Shown here one piece after another: positions 52,089 through 60,513 of a DNA stretch of 64,000 nucleotides. How positions within the stretch are numbered: the stretch's first letter is position 1; every line of letters begins with the position of its first letter. Source of the DNA: CAHJXF01 sp038240015. GTDB taxonomy: Bacteria > Pseudomonadota > Gammaproteobacteria > Burkholderiales > Burkholderiaceae_D. Below the pieces are notes generated by a model that ran no database searches, was not told the DNA's origin, and saw nothing but the letters and a program-made list of their open reading frames with translations. The position numbers and the translations under genes were made by a program. The stretch is taken from positions 62,001 through 126,000 of the forward strand of contig JBBSEF010000001.1 in NCBI GenBank assembly GCA_038240015.1, written 5' to 3'.

Positions 52089-53423
52089 TCATCGCCCCGA
52101 CGGCGCCAGCGCGGCGCCGGGATCTCGTTCGGCACGCGCCGACTCGATGACCGATACGTCAGGTACATCGCGCAGGCCAGTGCGCAGATAGAGCACGGCG
52201 ACCAGGCCGATCACGATCGCGCTCATGCCCGCAAAAGTCTCGCGCATGCCGAACGCTTCCGCCGCGTGTCCGGCTGCCAGGGCGCCGAGCGGCGCCGCGG
52301 CCACCGTGAAGAAGCGCATCGTCGCGGTCATGCGGCCGAGCATGCCGTCGGGCGTGACCGCCTGCCGCAGGCTCGCGTAGTTGATCCAGTAGAGCGTGAC
52401 CCCGAAATCGAACACGAACAGCGACGCGCCGAGCGAGGCGAACGCGTAGTCGGTCTTCGGCATGAGCGCAAGCATCGCCCACGCGAGCGCGGAGCACAGC
52501 ACGCCGAGCAGGATAGGCACGCCGGTGCCGAAGCGCCGCGTCGCATGTCGGGCCAGCATCGCCGACAGCAGCGCGCCCGCACCGCCGACCATATGTGCCG
52601 CGCCCAACTCTCCTGCGGACAATCCAAGCTCACGCGTTGCATACAACGTCTGCAAGGTGATCCATCCCTGGAAGATCACGAACCACGACGTCGACACGAG
52701 TGTCAGGGGACGCAGGATCGGGTGCTTGAGTACGAGCGCGAGGCCTTCGCGAATCTCGCCGGCTATCGATGCCTGGCCGGTCTTCGCGGGGCGTGGCTCG
52801 ACGTGCCGGATGCGCGACAGTAAAAGCAGCGACACGACGAAGCTCATGCAGTCGAACAGGATCGCGATCGGCGCAGTCAGCCACTGGATCAACAAACCCG
52901 CGAGGCCCGGACCCGTCAATCGCGCGGTCGATTCGCTGGCGATGAAGAGGCTGTTGGCCGCGATCAGCCGGTCTCGCCCCGCGATCTGCGTCAGATAGAC
53001 CTGCGCCGCGCTGCCGACGACGACGAACACCGTGCCGAGGATGAAGCCGACCGCGTACATCAGCGGCATCGACAGCCGACCGAGCCACGCGGCCGCGGGA
53101 ATCGCAAGCAGCGCGAGGCAGATCACCGCTTCGCAGATCAGGATAATCGGCAGCTTGCGAGCCCGATCGATCAGCACACCCGCGTGCAGCGAGAAGAGCG
53201 AGAAGGGCAAGGCTTCGAGCGCGACCAGCAGACCCATCTGGCGCGGCGTCGCGGCCAGCATCGTGATCGCGGTCAGCGGCAGCGCGAGCATCGTGATCTG
53301 TCCGCCGAAGCTCGTCACGCTCGAGGACAACCACATCAGGCGAAAGTCTCGATGCGCGAGCAGACCCGCGCGCCACAGCGCGGCGAATCTCTGCATGAGC
53401 TTGTTGTTGTTCGCTACGTCCAT
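52089..53423 (-). CDS. MFS transporter (enterobactin-exporter/EntS-like)
   Basis: A 444-residue protein with about twelve hydrophobic helices. The start HRDFRLMWLSSSVTSFGGQITMLALPLTA is typical of the EntS/macrolide-efflux-like group of MFS exporters. The substrate is unknown and no siderophore genes are near. The ATG at 53423 was preferred; an in-frame ATG at 53465 would add 14 residues and approach the divergent DUF3579 promoter. Confidence 0.87.
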   Translation of the reverse strand: MDVANNNKLMQRFAALWRAGLLAHRDFRLMWLSSSVTSFGGQITMLALPLTAITMLAATPRQMGLLVALEALPFSLFSLHAGVLIDRARKLPIILICEAVICLALLAIPAAAWLGRLSMPLMYAVGFILGTVFVVVGSAAQVYLTQIAGRDRLIAANSLFIASESTARLTGPGLAGLLIQWLTAPIAILFDCMSFVVSLLLLSRIRHVEPRPAKTGQASIAGEIREGLALVLKHPILRPLTLVSTSWFVIFQGWITLQTLYATRELGLSAGELGAAHMVGGAGALLSAMLARHATRRFGTGVPILLGVLCSALAWAMLALMPKTDYAFASLGASLFVFDFGVTLYWINYASLRQAVTPDGMLGRMTATMRFFTVAAAPLGALAAGHAAEAFGMRETFAGMSAIVIGLVAVLYLRTGLRDVPDVSVIESARAERDPGAALAPSGR

Positions 53424-53488
53424 CACCGCACCATCATTTTTCCTGTGATCGATGTTTCGCCGCATCGAATGCGACCGAGGGCGACCGA

Positions 53489-53503
53489 TATAATTTCTAC
53501 ATG
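53489..53503 (+). promoter_or_regulatory. Consensus -10 box 6 nt before the DUF3579 start
   Basis: TATAAT (53489-53494) is a perfect consensus and ends 6 nt before the ATG at 53501, so the mRNA would begin at or near the start codon. No good -35 is seen. Confidence 0.45.
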
Positions 53504-53857
53504 CCCGACCCGACGACGCCCAAAGAGCTGATCATCAAAGGCGTCACCAGCAGCGGCGCGGCGTTCCGCCCGAGCGACTGGGCCGAACGACTGTGCGGCG
53601 TACTCGCCGCGTATCAACCCGAGCAGCCCAATCACTTCGCAATGCGAGGGCCGGTTCTCGGCTACTCGCCCTATGTTCAACCGACCCTCATCGGCGGCAT
53701 CAGCGCCGTCGTCGTCGATGCGCGCCTGCGCGATCTCGAACCCCGTGCATGGGACTTCGTGACCGGCTTCGCGCGCGACAATGACCTCGTCACGCTGGAC
53801 GCCTCCGACCTCGTTGCTGGACTGACCCTTCCCGAAATCCCTCCCGCCGCAGGTTGA
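53501..53857 (+). CDS. DUF3579 family protein
   Basis: A 118-residue soluble protein. The core IIKGVTSSGAAFRPSDWAERLCGVLA and YVQPTLIGGISAVVVDARLRDLEPRAWDFV matches the DUF3579 family of betaproteobacteria. Function unknown. The conserved place beside argF and rpsT is a Burkholderiales trait from memory. It shares a bidirectional terminator with rpsT. Confidence 0.85.
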   Translation: MPDPTTPKELIIKGVTSSGAAFRPSDWAERLCGVLAAYQPEQPNHFAMRGPVLGYSPYVQPTLIGGISAVVVDARLRDLEPRAWDFVTGFARDNDLVTLDASDLVAGLTLPEIPPAAG

Positions 53858-53878
53858 GCATCCACAAAAAAATCGGGC

Positions 53879-53908
53879 AAAAAAAAAGCGCACCGTCGTG
53901 CGCTTTTT
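53879..53908. terminator. Bidirectional terminator between DUF3579 and rpsT
   Basis: Stem GCGCAC (53888-53893) / GTGCGC (53898-53903) with a CGTC loop. A nine-base A run on one side and TTTTT on the other serve both strands. Confidence 0.85.
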
Positions 53909-53944
53909 CATTCGGGCCCGCGCCCGCGTTTCATGCGGACGGGC

Positions 53945-54211
53945 TCAAGCGTTGAGCGCCTTCACAGCTGAGGCAAGTCGGCTCTTGTGTCGCGCCGCCT
54001 TGTTCTTGTGAATGATCTTCTTGTCTGCGAATCGGTCGATGATGCCGGTGGACTTGCGAAACTGTTCGGTGGCAACGCCCTTGTCGCCCGCGGCGATGGC
54101 CTTGCGGACCGCCTTTATTGCGGTGCGCAGCGCCGATCGAAGGCTGGAGTTGTGCGCGTTTTGCTCCGCGCTTTGACGAGCGCGCTTTTTTGCTTGTGCG
54201 GTATTGGCCAT
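53945..54211 (-). CDS. rpsT: 30S ribosomal protein S20
   Basis: An 88-residue, very basic helical protein of normal length: MANTAQAKKRARQSAEQNAHNSS at the N-terminus and KKIIHKNKAARHKSRLASAVKAL at the C-terminus. It binds 16S rRNA early in 30S assembly. It has its own promoter and the shared terminator. Longer ORFs upstream were rejected because S20 begins with MAN. Confidence 0.98.
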   Translation of the reverse strand: MANTAQAKKRARQSAEQNAHNSSLRSALRTAIKAVRKAIAAGDKGVATEQFRKSTGIIDRFADKKIIHKNKAARHKSRLASAVKALNA

Positions 54212-54291
54212 GAATATCTGAATGGATAAATGCGGCGGCGCCGGGCGCCAGCAATGAAAATGGGAAGCGTGTGAACGCAACAGAGCCGCAC

Positions 54292-54320
54292 ATTCTAGCG
54301 ACCTGGACTGGAAAATGCAA
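54292..54320 (-). promoter_or_regulatory. Sigma-70 promoter of rpsT
   Basis: On the minus strand, TTGCAT (54320-54315), a 17-nt spacer and TAGAAT (54297-54292). It gives a leader of about 75 nt containing a GC-rich hairpin (54229-54250). Confidence 0.55.
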
Positions 54321-54411
54321 ATGCAAATGGGATTGTGCGCGACAACGCGACTCTCGGCCGCCGCTTCGCGGGCCCGTGCGTGCCGGCGGCTACGCAATCC
54401 GAACGCAACCC

Positions 54412-54426
54412 TATAATCCCCGCATG
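54412..54426 (+). promoter_or_regulatory. Consensus -10 box 6 nt before the murJ start
   Basis: TATAAT (54412-54417) ends 6 nt before the murJ ATG at 54424. The expected transcription start is the A of the start codon. The -35 region is poor. Confidence 0.5.
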
Positions 54427-56028
54427 AATCTGCTTCGCGTGCTGGCCACCGTCAGCGGCATGACGATGGTTTCGCGCGTGACCGGGCTCATCCGCGAAAA
54501 CCTGATGGCGCGCATCTTCGGCGCGAGCGTTGCCACCGACGCCTTCTTCGTCGCGTTCCGTATCCCCAATCTGTTGCGACGACTGTTCGCCGAGGGCGCG
54601 TTTTCGCAGGCCTTCGTGCCGATACTCGGTGAGTTCAAGTCGCAGCGCTCGCCTGATGAAACGCGCGCACTGGTCGATCACGTCGCGACCGTGCTCACGT
54701 GGGCGTTGATCGCCGTCACGCTCGTCGGCATCGTCGCGACGCCCGCCGTGGTGTGGTTGCTCGCGGGTGGGCTGAAATCGGATCGATGCAGCGTGGCGCA
54801 GGCGGCGACCGTTGTCGCGTCGCAGTTGGGTTCGGCGGCCGACGGCTTCGACCTCGCGGTGATGCTCACGCGCATCATGTTTCCTTACATCGCATTGATC
54901 GGTCTCGTGGCCGGCGCGTCGGCGATCCTGAATACGTGGAGGCAGTTCGCAGTGCCCGCGTTCACGCCGGTGCTGCTGAACGTCTCGTTCATCGTCTGTT
55001 CGTTGTTCGTCGCGCCGCACGTCGATCCGCCGGTGCTTGCGCTCGCGATCGGAGTGATCGCGGGCGGCATCGCGCAACTCGCTTTCCAGATTCCGGCGCT
55101 GATGCGTGTCGGCATGCTGCCGCGCATCGGCTTCGATCTGCGCGTCGCGTTGGCTCACCCGGGCGTGAGGCGCGTGCTGCGTCAGATGTTGCCCGCGACC
55201 TTCGCGGTGTCGATCGCGCAGATCAGCCTGATCATCAACACCAACATCGCCTCGCGGCTCGCATGCGGCAGCGTGTCGTGGATCACCTATGCCGATCGCC
55301 TGATGGAATTTCCGACGGCGCTGCTGGGCGTCGCGCTCGCCACCGTGCTGCTGCCCAGTCTCTCGCACGCGAACGCCGAAGGCCGCCCGGACGAAGTCTC
55401 GGCACTGCTCGACTGGGGCATGCGTCTGTCGCTGATGCTCGCGTTGCCGTGCTCGCTCGCCTTGTGGCTGCTCGCGCAACCGTTGACCGCGACGCTGTTT
55501 CACTACGGCAAGTTCACCGCGCTCGACGTGATAGCGACCCAGCATGCGGTGACCGCATACGGCGTGGGGCTGATCGGGCTCGTGCTCGTGAAAATCCTCG
55601 CGCCCGGCTTCTACGCGCGGCAGGACATCAAGACGCCCGTGAAGATCGGCATCGTGGTCTTGATCGCGACGCAGTTGATGAACGTGGTGTTCGTGCCGAT
55701 CTTCGCGCACGCGGGTCTCGCGCTCGCGATCGGAATCGGAGCCTGCGTGAATGCCGCGATGTTATTGATCGGCCTGAAGTTGCGCGGCGTCTATCACGCC
55801 AGCCCCGGATGGCTCGCGTTCGCGCTACGGCTCGCGGCGGGTCTCGTCGCGCTCGGCGTATTCCTCTGGTGGACCGATGCGCGCTTCGACTGGATCGCGA
55901 TGCGCGCCGTTCCCGTAGAACGGATTGCGGCGCTCGCCGCGATCGTCGTCGGCGGAGCGGCTCTCTATTTCGGCGTCCTGTTCGCAGGCGGCATGCGGCC
56001 TCGGCATTTCCGCCGAACCGCGCGATGA
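54424..56028 (+). CDS. murJ: Lipid II flippase MurJ
   Basis: A 534-residue inner-membrane protein with about fourteen hydrophobic helices. It moves lipid II across the membrane for peptidoglycan synthesis. Typical segments are SRVTGLIRENLMARIFGAS, FFVAFRIPNLLRRLFAEGAFSQAFVP and ITYADRLMEFPTALLGVALATVLLP, which carry the essential charged residues of the cavity. The ATG at 54424 lies directly behind a TATAAT box and no ribosome binding site is present. Essential gene, intact. Confidence 0.96.
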   Translation: MNLLRVLATVSGMTMVSRVTGLIRENLMARIFGASVATDAFFVAFRIPNLLRRLFAEGAFSQAFVPILGEFKSQRSPDETRALVDHVATVLTWALIAVTLVGIVATPAVVWLLAGGLKSDRCSVAQAATVVASQLGSAADGFDLAVMLTRIMFPYIALIGLVAGASAILNTWRQFAVPAFTPVLLNVSFIVCSLFVAPHVDPPVLALAIGVIAGGIAQLAFQIPALMRVGMLPRIGFDLRVALAHPGVRRVLRQMLPATFAVSIAQISLIINTNIASRLACGSVSWITYADRLMEFPTALLGVALATVLLPSLSHANAEGRPDEVSALLDWGMRLSLMLALPCSLALWLLAQPLTATLFHYGKFTALDVIATQHAVTAYGVGLIGLVLVKILAPGFYARQDIKTPVKIGIVVLIATQLMNVVFVPIFAHAGLALAIGIGACVNAAMLLIGLKLRGVYHASPGWLAFALRLAAGLVALGVFLWWTDARFDWIAMRAVPVERIAALAAIVVGGAALYFGVLFAGGMRPRHFRRTAR

Positions 56029-56086
56029 TGGCGATGCGGCGGGCGATGCGGCGGACAATGAAGCAGATGAGGCTCGCGAAGGTGAC

Positions 56087-56986
56087 ATGAAACACGACGT
56101 CATGACCGCGCTCGAATATTTTTCCACGCTGGTTGCGCAACCGGATGACGGGGAAGACATCCCGCTCACCGAAGCCGCGCTCGCGATCGCGCAAGACGTC
56201 GAGCCGCGCCTCGATCTGGCGGCCACGCAATCGCAGATCGACCGGCTCGCCGCGACGCTCAAGGCGCGTCTGCCGACCGATGCGGGGCAGGTGCACAAGC
56301 TGCGACTTCTCAATCGCTACTTCTTCCATGAGCTCGGCTTCGCGGGCAACGCCAACGACTATCACGACCCGGACAACAGCTATCTGACCAAGGTCCTCGA
56401 GCGCCGCCGCGGCATTCCGATTTCGCTCGCGGTGTTGTTCATGGAGATCGGCCAGCAGATCGGGCTGCCGTTGCGCGGCGTGTCCTTTCCCGGACATTTC
56501 CTCGTCAAGCTCAAGGTGCGCGCAGGCGACATCTATCTGGATCCCTTCAGCGGCGAGTCGCTGTCGCGCGGGCAGATCGAAGAGCGCCTCGCCGAATTTC
56601 TCGAAGCGATGCACAGCGGCTCGACTTCGTCAGGCGCGAGCGAGCGCATCGATCGCGGCTCGCTCGACATCGCGCTGGCCAATGCGATACGCGAAGCGAC
56701 GCCGCGAGAAATCCTCGCGCGCATGTTGCGCAATCTGAAGGGTGTCTATCACGGCCGCAACGATTACGCGCGTTTGCTCGAGGTGCAGAACCGCCTCGTG
56801 ATCCTTCTTCCCGATGAACCCGAAGAAAGGCGCGATCGGGGCCTGGTTTACGCCCAGCTCGAATGTCCGCGCGCCGCGCTCGACGATCTTTCCGCATACC
56901 TGGAAGCGGCGCCCGATGCACCCGAAGCCGACGAGATCAGGCGCACGCTCGACATCTTGCGCGATGCGTCGGGACGGTTGAATTGA
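56087..56986 (+). CDS. SirB1 family protein (transglutaminase-like with TPR)
   Basis: A 299-residue protein. Residues about 80-170 are the transglutaminase-like SirB1 core (LERRRGIPISLAVLFMEIGQQIGLPLRGVSFPGHFLVKL). The C-terminus (about 205-295) has TPR-like helices (DEPEERRDRGLVYAQLECPRAALDDLSAYLE). The role is unresolved. The ATG at 56087 follows AAGGTG closely. The 58 bp after murJ contain a short repeat of GCGATGCGGCGG near 56033-56055, another small tandem duplication. Confidence 0.85.
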   Translation: MKHDVMTALEYFSTLVAQPDDGEDIPLTEAALAIAQDVEPRLDLAATQSQIDRLAATLKARLPTDAGQVHKLRLLNRYFFHELGFAGNANDYHDPDNSYLTKVLERRRGIPISLAVLFMEIGQQIGLPLRGVSFPGHFLVKLKVRAGDIYLDPFSGESLSRGQIEERLAEFLEAMHSGSTSSGASERIDRGSLDIALANAIREATPREILARMLRNLKGVYHGRNDYARLLEVQNRLVILLPDEPEERRDRGLVYAQLECPRAALDDLSAYLEAAPDAPEADEIRRTLDILRDASGRLN

Positions 56987-57010
56987 TTAGGCGCCGAATC
57001 AAATCAACCG

Positions 57011-57062
57011 GGATCCCCGCCTTCGCGGGGATGACCTCACGCGGCTGTGCCGTGTGAGGTCA
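57011..57062. repeat. Double hairpin, repeat-like, between convergent genes
   Basis: ATCCCCGC (57013-57020) / GCGGGGAT (57025-57032) with a CTTC loop, then GACCTCAC (57033-57040) / GTGAGGTC (57054-57061), which overlaps the stop codon of the dehydrogenase gene. The first hairpin resembles a common dispersed palindromic repeat. It may serve as a bidirectional terminator. Confidence 0.6.
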
Positions 57063-57818
57063 CTTCGGCGCCATGCGAATTGCGCCGTCGAGGCGGATGG
57101 TCTCGCCGTTGAGCATCTCGTTGGTGATGATCTGGTGCACCAGCTTCGCGAAGTCCTCGGGCGTGCCCAAGCGTGACGGGAAGGGCACGCTTGCGGCGAG
57201 CGCGTCCTGCACATCCTTGGGCATCGTGAACATCATCGGCGTGGCGAAGATACCCGGCGCGATCGTCACGCAGCGGATGCCGTTGCGCGCCAGGTCGCGC
57301 GCGATCGGCAAGGTCATGCCGACGATGCCGCCCTTCGACGCGGCATACGCGGCCTGACCGATCTGGCCGTCGTAGGCCGCGACCGACGCGGTGTTGATCA
57401 GCACCCCGCGTTCCATCGTGTCTTCGGGTTCGTTCTTCGCCATCGCCTCGGCCGCGAGGCGAATCATGTTGAACGAGCCGATCAGGTTGACCGCGATGGT
57501 CTTCGCGAATACGTCGAGCGGATGGGCGCCGTCGCGCCCGACCGTCTTCGCCGCGGGCGCAATGCCGGCGCAATTGACGAGACCCACCAGCTTGCCCGCG
57601 TGGGCGGCCGCAGCCACGGCGGCCTTGCCGTCGACCTCCGAACTCACGTCGCAGCGAACGAATTGCTGACCGAGTTCCGTAGCCAGTTTCTCGCCCGCTT
57701 CGACCTGCAGGTCGGCGATCACGACCTTCGCACCGTGCGCCGCCAACATTCGAACCGTTCCCGCACCCAGACCCGACGCGCCGCCGGTGACGATGAATAC
57801 CTTGCCTTCGATGTTCAT
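57060..57818 (-). CDS. Short-chain dehydrogenase (HSD17B10-like 3-hydroxyacyl-CoA dehydrogenase)
   Basis: A 252-residue Rossmann enzyme. The NAD motif is TGGASGLGAG, NCAG follows, and the catalytic Ser-Tyr-Lys are in INTASVAAYDGQIGQAAYAASKGG. The pattern (IEGKVFIVTGGASGLG, and MMFTMPKDVQDAL near the C-terminus) fits type II 3-hydroxyacyl-CoA dehydrogenases acting in fatty acid or branched-chain breakdown. The ATG at 57818 was chosen by homology. Its stop codon lies in a double hairpin. Confidence 0.9.
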   Translation of the reverse strand: MNIEGKVFIVTGGASGLGAGTVRMLAAHGAKVVIADLQVEAGEKLATELGQQFVRCDVSSEVDGKAAVAAAAHAGKLVGLVNCAGIAPAAKTVGRDGAHPLDVFAKTIAVNLIGSFNMIRLAAEAMAKNEPEDTMERGVLINTASVAAYDGQIGQAAYAASKGGIVGMTLPIARDLARNGIRCVTIAPGIFATPMMFTMPKDVQDALAASVPFPSRLGTPEDFAKLVHQIITNEMLNGETIRLDGAIRMAPK

Positions 57819-57923
57819 GAATGTGCCTCGTGACGTCGCATGTTGGCGCGCGTATTGAGCAACGCGGCCGGGTCGCGATTCTAGCGCAGCCGATCGGCCG
57901 ACTCGAACGGCTTCACCAAGCCG

Positions 57924-57970
57924 TTTACACGGCGCCTCGATTGATCTAAACTGCACAGTATTCTGCACAG
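57924..57970 (+). promoter_or_regulatory. Promoter and operator direct repeats of the toxin-antitoxin operon
   Basis: TTTACA (57924-57929), a 17-nt spacer and TAAACT (57947-57952). Two direct repeats of CTGCACAG (57951-57958 and 57963-57970, 12 bp apart) start inside the -10 box, as expected for autorepression by the antitoxin. Confidence 0.65.
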
Positions 57971-57984
57971 AAAAAGGAACGATC

Positions 57985-58293
57985 ATGGGGTTTTCAGCAA
58001 GCGACGTCGTGCCGTTTACCCAAGCGCGAGCCCATCTTTCCGATCTCGCAGAGCAGGTCAAGGCGGGCAGCGAGAAGATCATCACCCGAAACGGCGAGAG
58101 CTACGTCGCACTGATCGATGCGGACCGCCTCGACTATTACCACAGCCTCGAGCGCGAGCGCATTCACCTGCTGCTGATCGACGATGCGCGACGCGGCCTG
58201 AATGACATCGCCGCGGGCCGCACGCACGACGCCGACGCGGCAATCGCGAGACTGCAAAAGCGTCGAAAGGCGGCCACGAAACATCGCGACTGA
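57985..58293 (+). CDS. Type II antitoxin, Phd/YefM family
   Basis: A 102-residue protein with the Phd/YefM N-terminal DNA-binding fold (VVPFTQARAHLSDLAEQVKAG, ITRNGESYVALIDADRL). A charged helical C-terminus follows, which should wrap the toxin. It precedes the toxin gene by 20 bp. A ribosome binding site AAAGGA is present. It probably represses its own promoter through the CTGCACAG repeats. Confidence 0.88.
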   Translation: MGFSASDVVPFTQARAHLSDLAEQVKAGSEKIITRNGESYVALIDADRLDYYHSLERERIHLLLIDDARRGLNDIAAGRTHDADAAIARLQKRRKAATKHRD

Positions 58294-58313
58294 CCGGCTT
58301 TCTGATTTTCAAC

Positions 58314-58694
58314 ATGCAGGTCAAGCTGACCGACAGCTTTCTCGAATGTCTCGATTCAATCGAAGCGTTCCTGACTGAAGCGGGGGCGGGGGCTGCCTAC
58401 GATGCTCTCCTCGACGAAATACGCGCCACGATCATCCCGAACCTGAAGCGCTTTCCGCGGCTCGGCCGTCGCTATCTCGATCATCCCCCGCAATCTGCTG
58501 AAGCGCTCGCCGGGCTGGCGCAATTGCCGCGTGGCGCCGGCGACGCGTTGCGGGAGTATCTTCACGGCGACTATCTGATTCTGTACGCGGTCAATGCGTC
58601 GGCTGTCCATCTGCTGTCGATGCGGCATCATCGACAGCTCACGTATGACTTCGCGCGGTTGTGGCCCGGCCCACCGAGTCCGGGACGGAAATAG
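58314..58694 (+). CDS. Type II toxin, RelE/ParE family
   Basis: A 126-residue protein of the RelE/ParE fold. It runs VKLTDSFLECLDSIEAFL, then a basic segment FPRLGRRYLDHP, and ends in strands YLILYAVNASAVHLLSMRHHRQLTYDF. The last histidine/arginine-rich strand is where RelE-type residues occur. The exact target, ribosome-bound mRNA or gyrase, cannot be told from sequence. It is somewhat longer than the usual 90-110 residues. Confidence 0.85.
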   Translation: MQVKLTDSFLECLDSIEAFLTEAGAGAAYDALLDEIRATIIPNLKRFPRLGRRYLDHPPQSAEALAGLAQLPRGAGDALREYLHGDYLILYAVNASAVHLLSMRHHRQLTYDFARLWPGPPSPGRK

Positions 58695-58715
58695 GCTCAT
58701 GCGAGGAGATTGCGG

Positions 58716-60431
58716 ATGCACGAATCGTTGAAGCAGCGCGCAGCGCCCGACGCGGTGTTCAATCAGACCCCTCCTCTGGGTGATGTCGATCTGTTCACGA
58801 CCGATGCGGCCTTGTGCGATGCGCTTGCGCGTGAAGGTGCCAGCGAAGGCGTCGATGAATTGAGGGCCATCGGCATCGATCTCGGCGACGCGCGCAACGC
58901 CGAACTCGCGCGCCTTGCCAATCAACATTCGCCGGTGTGGAATAGCTTCGATCCGCAAGGCAATCGGGTCGATCGCATCGAGTTTCATCCCGCGTGGCAC
59001 GCGTTGATGGAAGGCATCGTCGCGCGCGGCTTTCATGCGAGCCCGTGGGAGAAGCGCGGTGTACAACATCGCGCGCGCGGCCACGTGATTCGCGCGGCCG
59101 GTTATCTCATGCAGGCGCGCGTCGAGTTGGGCACGCTGTGTCCGACGACGATGACTTATGGCGCGGTGCCGGCGATGCAGAAGGACGCGTGGCTCACGCG
59201 TGACTGGATACCGCGCATAGTCTCGCGCGAATACGACCCGCGCGACGTGCCGATTGAAGGCAAGCGCGGCGCGTTGATCGGCATGGGCATGACCGAGAAG
59301 CAGGGCGGCTCGGACGTGCGCGCGAACACGACGCGCGCCGTGCAGACAGACGATGACAGTTATCGCGTCACGGGTCACAAGTGGTTCTTCTCGGCGCCGC
59401 AATGCGATGCGCATTTGGTGCTCGCCTACGCGAGCGATCGTGCCGGTCGCGACGAGGGGCTTACCTGTTTTTTCGTACCGCGCTTCGAACCGGGCGGCGC
59501 GAAAAACGCGGTGCACGTGCAGCGCCTGAAGGACAAGGTCGGCAATCGATCCAATGCATCGTCGGAAGTCGAATTCCACGGCGCTTGGGCGCATCGCCTG
59601 GGCGAGCCCGGTCGCGGCATACCGACCATCCTCGAGATGGGTACGTACACACGGCTCGATTGCGTGATCGGCACCGCCGGCATGATGCGTGAAGCGGTGG
59701 TGCAGGCGACCCATCACGCGCGGCATCGCGCAAGTTTCGGCGCGATGCTGGTCGATCATCCGATGATGCAGAGCGTGCTTGCCGATCTCGCGATCGAGTC
59801 GGAAGCCGCGACCGCGCTGGCGCTGCGTCTGGCGCGCGCATTCGATTCGCAAGACGACCCAGACGCAGAATCCGAAATCTTGTTTCGTCGCCTCATGACC
59901 CCCGCGTCAAAGTTCTGGGTTTGCAAGCGCGGCCCCGGGCTTGCCGCCGAAGCGATGGAAGTGCTGGGCGGCAACGGCTATGTCGAAGAAGGGCCGCTCG
60001 CGCGCATCTATCGCGAGATGCCGCTCAATTCGATCTGGGAGGGTTCGGGCAACGTCATGTGTCTCGATGTGCTGCGCGCGTTCGCGAAGTCGTCTCGAAG
60101 CGGCGAAGTGATCGTCGAGGAACTCGCGCGGCAGCGCGGTCGTCATGCCGCGTTCGATGCAGCCTTCGAGCGGTTTGCCGCGCGGCTGTCCGCGCCTGCA
60201 TACGACGAAGCGTCGGCGCGTTCTTTGGTTCGGTCGCTAGTTGTCCTCGAGCAAGCGTCGTTGCTGCTGCAATCGGATTCGAATGTGATGGCCGACGCGT
60301 TCTGCTCGACGAGGCTCGATGTCCACGCGGGTTGGGGCGGCGTGTATGGCGATGCACGAACCGACATCGATGCGCGCGCGATCATCGACCGTGCGTGGCC
60401 GGCGTCATCGCAGGTGTCGGCGAATGGCTGA
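58716..60431 (+). CDS. AidB-like acyl-CoA dehydrogenase
   Basis: A 571-residue flavoprotein of the AidB group. Landmarks are FNQTPPLGDVDLFTTDAAL, MGMTEKQGGSDVRANTT, HKWFFSAPQCDAHLVLA and the C-terminal MPLNSIWEGSGNVMCLDVLR. AidB responds to alkylating agents in Escherichia coli, but its catalytic role is unclear; isovaleryl-CoA activity has been reported in the group. The ATG at 58716 has GAGGAG 7 nt upstream and was preferred over a TTG at 58710. It begins 21 bp after the toxin gene. Confidence 0.92.
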   Translation: MHESLKQRAAPDAVFNQTPPLGDVDLFTTDAALCDALAREGASEGVDELRAIGIDLGDARNAELARLANQHSPVWNSFDPQGNRVDRIEFHPAWHALMEGIVARGFHASPWEKRGVQHRARGHVIRAAGYLMQARVELGTLCPTTMTYGAVPAMQKDAWLTRDWIPRIVSREYDPRDVPIEGKRGALIGMGMTEKQGGSDVRANTTRAVQTDDDSYRVTGHKWFFSAPQCDAHLVLAYASDRAGRDEGLTCFFVPRFEPGGAKNAVHVQRLKDKVGNRSNASSEVEFHGAWAHRLGEPGRGIPTILEMGTYTRLDCVIGTAGMMREAVVQATHHARHRASFGAMLVDHPMMQSVLADLAIESEAATALALRLARAFDSQDDPDAESEILFRRLMTPASKFWVCKRGPGLAAEAMEVLGGNGYVEEGPLARIYREMPLNSIWEGSGNVMCLDVLRAFAKSSRSGEVIVEELARQRGRHAAFDAAFERFAARLSAPAYDEASARSLVRSLVVLEQASLLLQSDSNVMADAFCSTRLDVHAGWGGVYGDARTDIDARAIIDRAWPASSQVSANG

Positions 60432-60513
60432 TTCTTCGATTCGCGAATCGATTCAACGAAACTCCCTCGCGTATGCGCAGTCGCATTCGTCCGACATCCA
60501 CCAGGAGACCACC

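Noticed and set aside
54295..55710. 471-codon minus-strand frame opposite murJ
   Set aside because: murJ is intact and essential. The frame is a charged, low-complexity shadow.
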